A DNA stretch of 10,767 nt, from assembly GCA_000697455.1 (NCBI GenBank), contig JNET01032738.1, forward strand, positions 1-10,767, read 5' to 3'. Each line of letters opens with the position of its first letter. The stretch's first letter is position 1. Both the position numbers and the translations under genes were made by a program. The notes below the pieces were generated by a model. That model saw only the letters and a program-made list of their open reading frames with translations, did no database searches and was not told where the DNA came from. This DNA comes from Basidiobolus heterosporus B8920 (taxonomy: Eukaryota; Basidiobolomycota; Basidiobolomycetes; Basidiobolales; Basidiobolaceae). This document shows, piece by piece, positions 7,772 through 10,767 of this stretch.

Positions 7772-8488
7772 GCTGTGAAGTGCAACCTCGGCAGACGATG
7801 GACAAAAGTTCTTGTAACCAAAAATTTTACCAAATAATTGAGGATAACCTGCGGGGGAGGTGATTGATTATTTGAGTACTAAATTTGGATGAACTCACCC
7901 CCTCATAGGGTAGATTTTTTTGTGATCAATGGAACCATTTGTTAAGCAAGTTAAGCAGTAATCACTTAAGTCATTGAAATATGCTTTTGGATTGCAGTAA
8001 TTAATGTATCTTGTTGGCTTTTCCAAAAGCTGATAATTTATGGATCAGAGAACATTGGCCAATCAAAGTGACGCTTCTCGGGCCTGACTGCTTTGCCTGT
8101 TCAATTACTTGGAGTGCAGCATTGTAGAGCCGATTCTGTTGCAATGGGGAATCGTTGTAGGAAGCACCTTGATGATAAGCTCATGATCATGGGCGCCTTC
8201 ATCAACCGTTCAAACCTTGGAGCTCATCAGATGCGCTTTTATGCCAATCTTTAAAAGTTGCTATGAATTGCGCCATTCATTGATATTTCCAGATTAACTT
8301 ACAATTAGTGCATGCATCTAAGATTTGGTGATTCGATTGACTGAAGGGGAATTTTTTGAATTTTTTTTCAGTGTTCTGGAATTGATCGTTGCAAGGAAAC
8401 ATGTAATGATGATTTCAGTTGGTTAAACACGATATAGGTCGCGTTGTGTCTACGTGAAGATTCTGAAGTGTATCGAAGTAGCCAAACC
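7772..8488. promoter_or_regulatory. 717-base divergent promoter region between uS5m and Air-type genes
   Basis: Contains the perfect palindrome ATTGGCCAAT at 8054-8063, which presents CCAAT on both strands, and another CCAAT at 8244-8248. These are the core target of the Hap/NF-Y complex, which in fungi controls many respiratory and mitochondrial genes. G/C-rich tracts (GCGGGGGAGG at 7851-7860, CACCCCCTC at 7897-7905) lie nearer uS5m. GATATAGG at 8431-8438 is a possible TATA-like site for the plus-strand gene. An unexplained ATG-less open frame occurs at 8001-8180 on the minus strand (see findings). No tRNA found. Confidence 0.45.
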
Positions 8489-10409
8489 ATGTACGAAGAG
8501 GAATACGACTACGACGCACATCGTCAATATGAGGACGATATGTATCAAAGCGACAACACCGATGCTTCCGGGTATTGCTACGATTTCTTATGTTCGCTTT
8601 TATTCCTTTCTGGGTCAATTAACCGTTTCTTACTTTGAATTGAAGAGAGAAGGTGGATAGTGATATTGAGGATACTTTGTTAAGTCATGTATATTATACA
8701 CCTAAAAGCCAGAAATCAACTCCAGTTCAGGGTGCTGTTTCGGCAGAACGGAATGCACCTGAGGCCACCCCTTCAAAAATCGGAAACCCGATCTCTAGAG
8801 TCATTTCTGGTGGAGAGACCGACTCTGATAGCGACGAACAATCACATTCTTCGTCAGACCGCGAAAGCGACACCAAATACAGCCTATCAAAAAGAAGCAA
8901 GAAGACAGAGCCTAGCTTGGATCGTGATTCTTCAGCAGAATCTGATTCCAGCTTGGACTGGGACGAAAGCAACTTGGAGGACGAGAAGAATAAGGAACTA
9001 ACTACCCAAACTGAGCCCATTTCGTTGAAATCTCCCCCCAAAGAAGAAACCAATGGAGCATCAGTCCTGAACAGTACTCCAATTCAACATACAGAACCTT
9101 TGTTGGTTACCCAAGTGATCACTCCTAGCAAAAATATGGTCCCTGAGCCTCAACCAGAGTCCTCTCAAGTTAGTGACGATGAATACGAATACCTAGAAGA
9201 TGCAGATATTAAAGTAAGCAAAATCTCCATTCATCTGGTTATATGAGCTGCTTATTAAATACTCTATGCTATAATAGGGGAAAAATCGGTATTTTATGGA
9301 GCCTGACTCTGGAAAGAAGGGACAAGTGTGTTACATTTGCAAAGAGCCTGGTCACTTAGCTCGTGACTGCACGGTTTTAAAAGTGAGTTTACGCAATCAT
9401 GCTTCCAAATGATATACGTATTAATCGTCTATCGCCGTTGAAAAGTGCTTTATTTGCGGTGAGGAAGGTCACACATCTAGGGATTGTCTTTTTACATCAG
9501 AAATTTGCCATAATTGTAACAAGCGTGGACATAGAGCAAGGGTAAGTCTACTCAACGTTTTTTGTTGCAATGTCTTCTAGCCTTGAATCATTCAACAATT
9601 CCATCTCGCTAGGACTGTCCTGAGCCACGTTCTTTCCGAGTCAAGGAGTGTAAGAGATGTGAATCCAGACATCATCATTCGGAGGTAATATCTCTGTGTG
9701 TCCAGTTGACGTTGGGTAGAAATTAAATTTTTCTGTAGGAATGTCCCTTGATTTGGCGTCAGTACGTTATTGCTAATCCAAATGCATCCAAGGTTGGTGA
9801 AGTTATTTATTAACCGCTCATCGTCTTCCAACTTTCTAATATTAACGAATCAAACCTCCAGATCAAATCCGATCGGATGTTCTGTTACAATTGTGGCGAC
9901 TGTGGTCATTTTGGAGATGTAAGTTCTTTGAAAGGTCGTCGACTTAACTTTATACTTAACCATTTTTTAGCAATGTTCTCGAACCAAAATGGATCAAAAC
10001 TCCAGTGTTGATTCAAGTGCGTTCGGAAACTCCAACAGCAGTTATCGCAATTCTAGAAATCGTTCGGACGAAGACAGAAGACCAGCCAAAAGGTACCGGG
10101 CAGATTTCCATGATGATTACCGGCACAGATATGACGACCGAGATTACAATCGAGATTACAACCGAAACTATTCTCGAGAGAAAAACTACAAAAGGGATAG
10201 GCAATATGATCATGACAACGTAAGTTTCTGCAAAGTGAGCACCTCTATCTTAAATATCCTACTGACATACTGGTGTTAAGGGTCGTCGCCGCGAGAGCTC
10301 CTACACACCTAGAGATAAATACCGAAACCGTGGTTCGGATTATCGTCAAAGTCCGAGTTATAAGAAATCGTCACCTTCGTATCGAAACGACAAGAAGAGA
10401 AGAAGATGA
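8489..10409 (+). CDS. AIR2: Air1/Air2 (ZCCHC7)-type zinc-knuckle protein of the TRAMP complex
   Basis: Nine exons: 8489-8571, 8646-9213, 9278-9382, 9446-9541, 9613-9684, 9740-9793, 9862-9918, 9971-10219 and 10281-10409, giving 470 residues plus TGA. The start is the first ATG in frame. Residues 1-234 are acidic and Ser-rich, with no fold I recognise. Five CX2CX4HX4C zinc knuckles follow at 235-248, 253-266, 273-286, 297-310 and 334-347. Between knuckles 4 and 5 lies IWRQY (313-317), the IWRxY motif of yeast Air proteins known to contact the poly(A) polymerase Trf4. Five knuckles plus this motif identify the family. Air proteins give the TRAMP complex its RNA and polymerase contacts, tagging nuclear RNAs for exosome decay. 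The C-terminus (348-470) is rich in Arg, Asp, Tyr and Ser, with three RDYN-like repeats, and ends KKRRR, which may act as a nuclear localisation signal. Confidence 0.95.
10139..10174 (+). repeat. 12-base tandem repeat encoding RDYN-type units
   Basis: Three adjacent 12-base units in exon 8 of the Air-type gene encode R-D-Y-N, R-D-Y-N and R-N-Y-S. The first two differ by one base. The unit is a multiple of three, so copy number can change without loss of frame. Related Arg/Asp/Tyr units flank it. Confidence 0.8.
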
Positions 10410-10767
10410 GACATACATGCGCGCTAGTCTGCTCTGTATATCACTTCACTCTATCAACTACATCGTTTCTATCTGTATTTGGGTTGGTATGTATATAGAG
10501 AGTCACATACTACACCTCGCTTAATTTTATGCTACAGCTTCTATGCAACCAGTGCTTATTGTTTCTTGTGCTTCTGGATGTATAATTTAATTAAGGTTCA
10601 TTCCACTTGGTTTTCTTTAACGAACGTCACAATAATACAGATGGTGTGTAAATAATACGTGCAATTACACTGTTGATTTTCTCGAGTTTGAGATGGTGAA
10701 TCCTTTATTTCCGATTACTCTGTGAAGTCTCGATTCATCAAATTTATCTTTTATAATCTTACTATAA
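10410..10767. other. 3' flank of the Air-type gene, no gene seen
   Basis: AT-rich sequence after the TGA at 10407-10409. A short open frame continues from 10273 to 10524 in another phase of the last exon but has no support. I see no recognisable coding, RNA or repeat feature on either strand up to the window end. Confidence 0.6.

Noticed and set aside
8190-8230. Possible tRNA B box in the sequence around GTTCAAACC
   Set aside because: No matching A box, acceptor stem or anticodon arm can be drawn at suitable distance.
8144-8254. 36-codon plus-strand frame starting MGNRC, resembling an acylation signal
   Set aside because: Too short to separate from chance, with no promoter signal and no recognisable continuation.
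8727-9053. Minus-strand 108-codon Ser-rich frame
   Set aside because: Antisense shadow of the Ser/Glu-rich exon 2 of the Air-type gene; its composition follows from the complementary codons.
8653-9246. Acidic 197-codon frame as an independent gene
   Set aside because: It starts with GTG, is entered by a good splice acceptor at 8645 and ends past a GTAAGC donor at 9214. It is exon 2 of the Air-type gene.
9278-9918. CCHC knuckles as a retroelement Gag fossil
   Set aside because: Five knuckles, the IWRxY motif, regular host introns and an intact frame fit Air/ZCCHC7. No reverse transcriptase, protease or terminal repeats are seen nearby.

Overview
The window reads as a compact nuclear segment from an early-diverging fungus (Mucoromycota, Zoopagomycota or a chytrid-like lineage), not a bacterium or a Dikaryon. 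Four of its genes are cut by short introns, 25 by my count (one only partly in the window), with complete introns of 52-110 nt. Most are GT-AG introns, many with a CTAAC-like branch site. One intron, in the GPN3 gene, has every hallmark of a minor-spliceosome (U12-type) AT-AC intron. As far as I know that machinery is missing from Ascomycota and Basidiomycota but survives in some early-diverging fungi. The phylum is inference; the splicing signals are visible in the sequence.

Layout. 1-1387 (+): the 3' two-thirds of a cell-wall-integrity MAP kinase (Slt2/MpkA type). 1630-2052 (-): a small heat-shock protein, convergent with the kinase, with HSE-like sites and a hexanucleotide repeat upstream. 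2411-2869 and 3195-3710 (-): two tandem secreted, GPI-anchored, eight-cysteine (CFEM-like) proteins with identical cysteine spacing. 4112-5328 (-): GPN3, the GPN-loop GTPase, in seven exons. 5702-6100 (-): an unrecognised 132-residue coiled-coil candidate. 6344-6613 (+): a weak candidate small gene. 6712-7771 (-): mitochondrial ribosomal protein uS5m in three exons. 7772-8488: a divergent promoter region with a CCAAT palindrome. 8489-10409 (+): an Air1/Air2/ZCCHC7-type zinc-knuckle protein of the TRAMP complex in nine exons. 10410-10767: no gene seen.

The genes do not form one pathway. They are housekeeping genes (Pol II assembly, mitochondrial translation, nuclear RNA surveillance) beside a cell-surface and stress group (wall-integrity kinase, small Hsp, two wall-anchored proteins). 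I see no transposon, virus-like element, CRISPR array, rRNA or tRNA. The most notable observations are the AT-AC intron in GPN3, a start codon in the same gene that appears to be split by an intron, and the run of frame-preserving exons that encodes the zinc-knuckle array.
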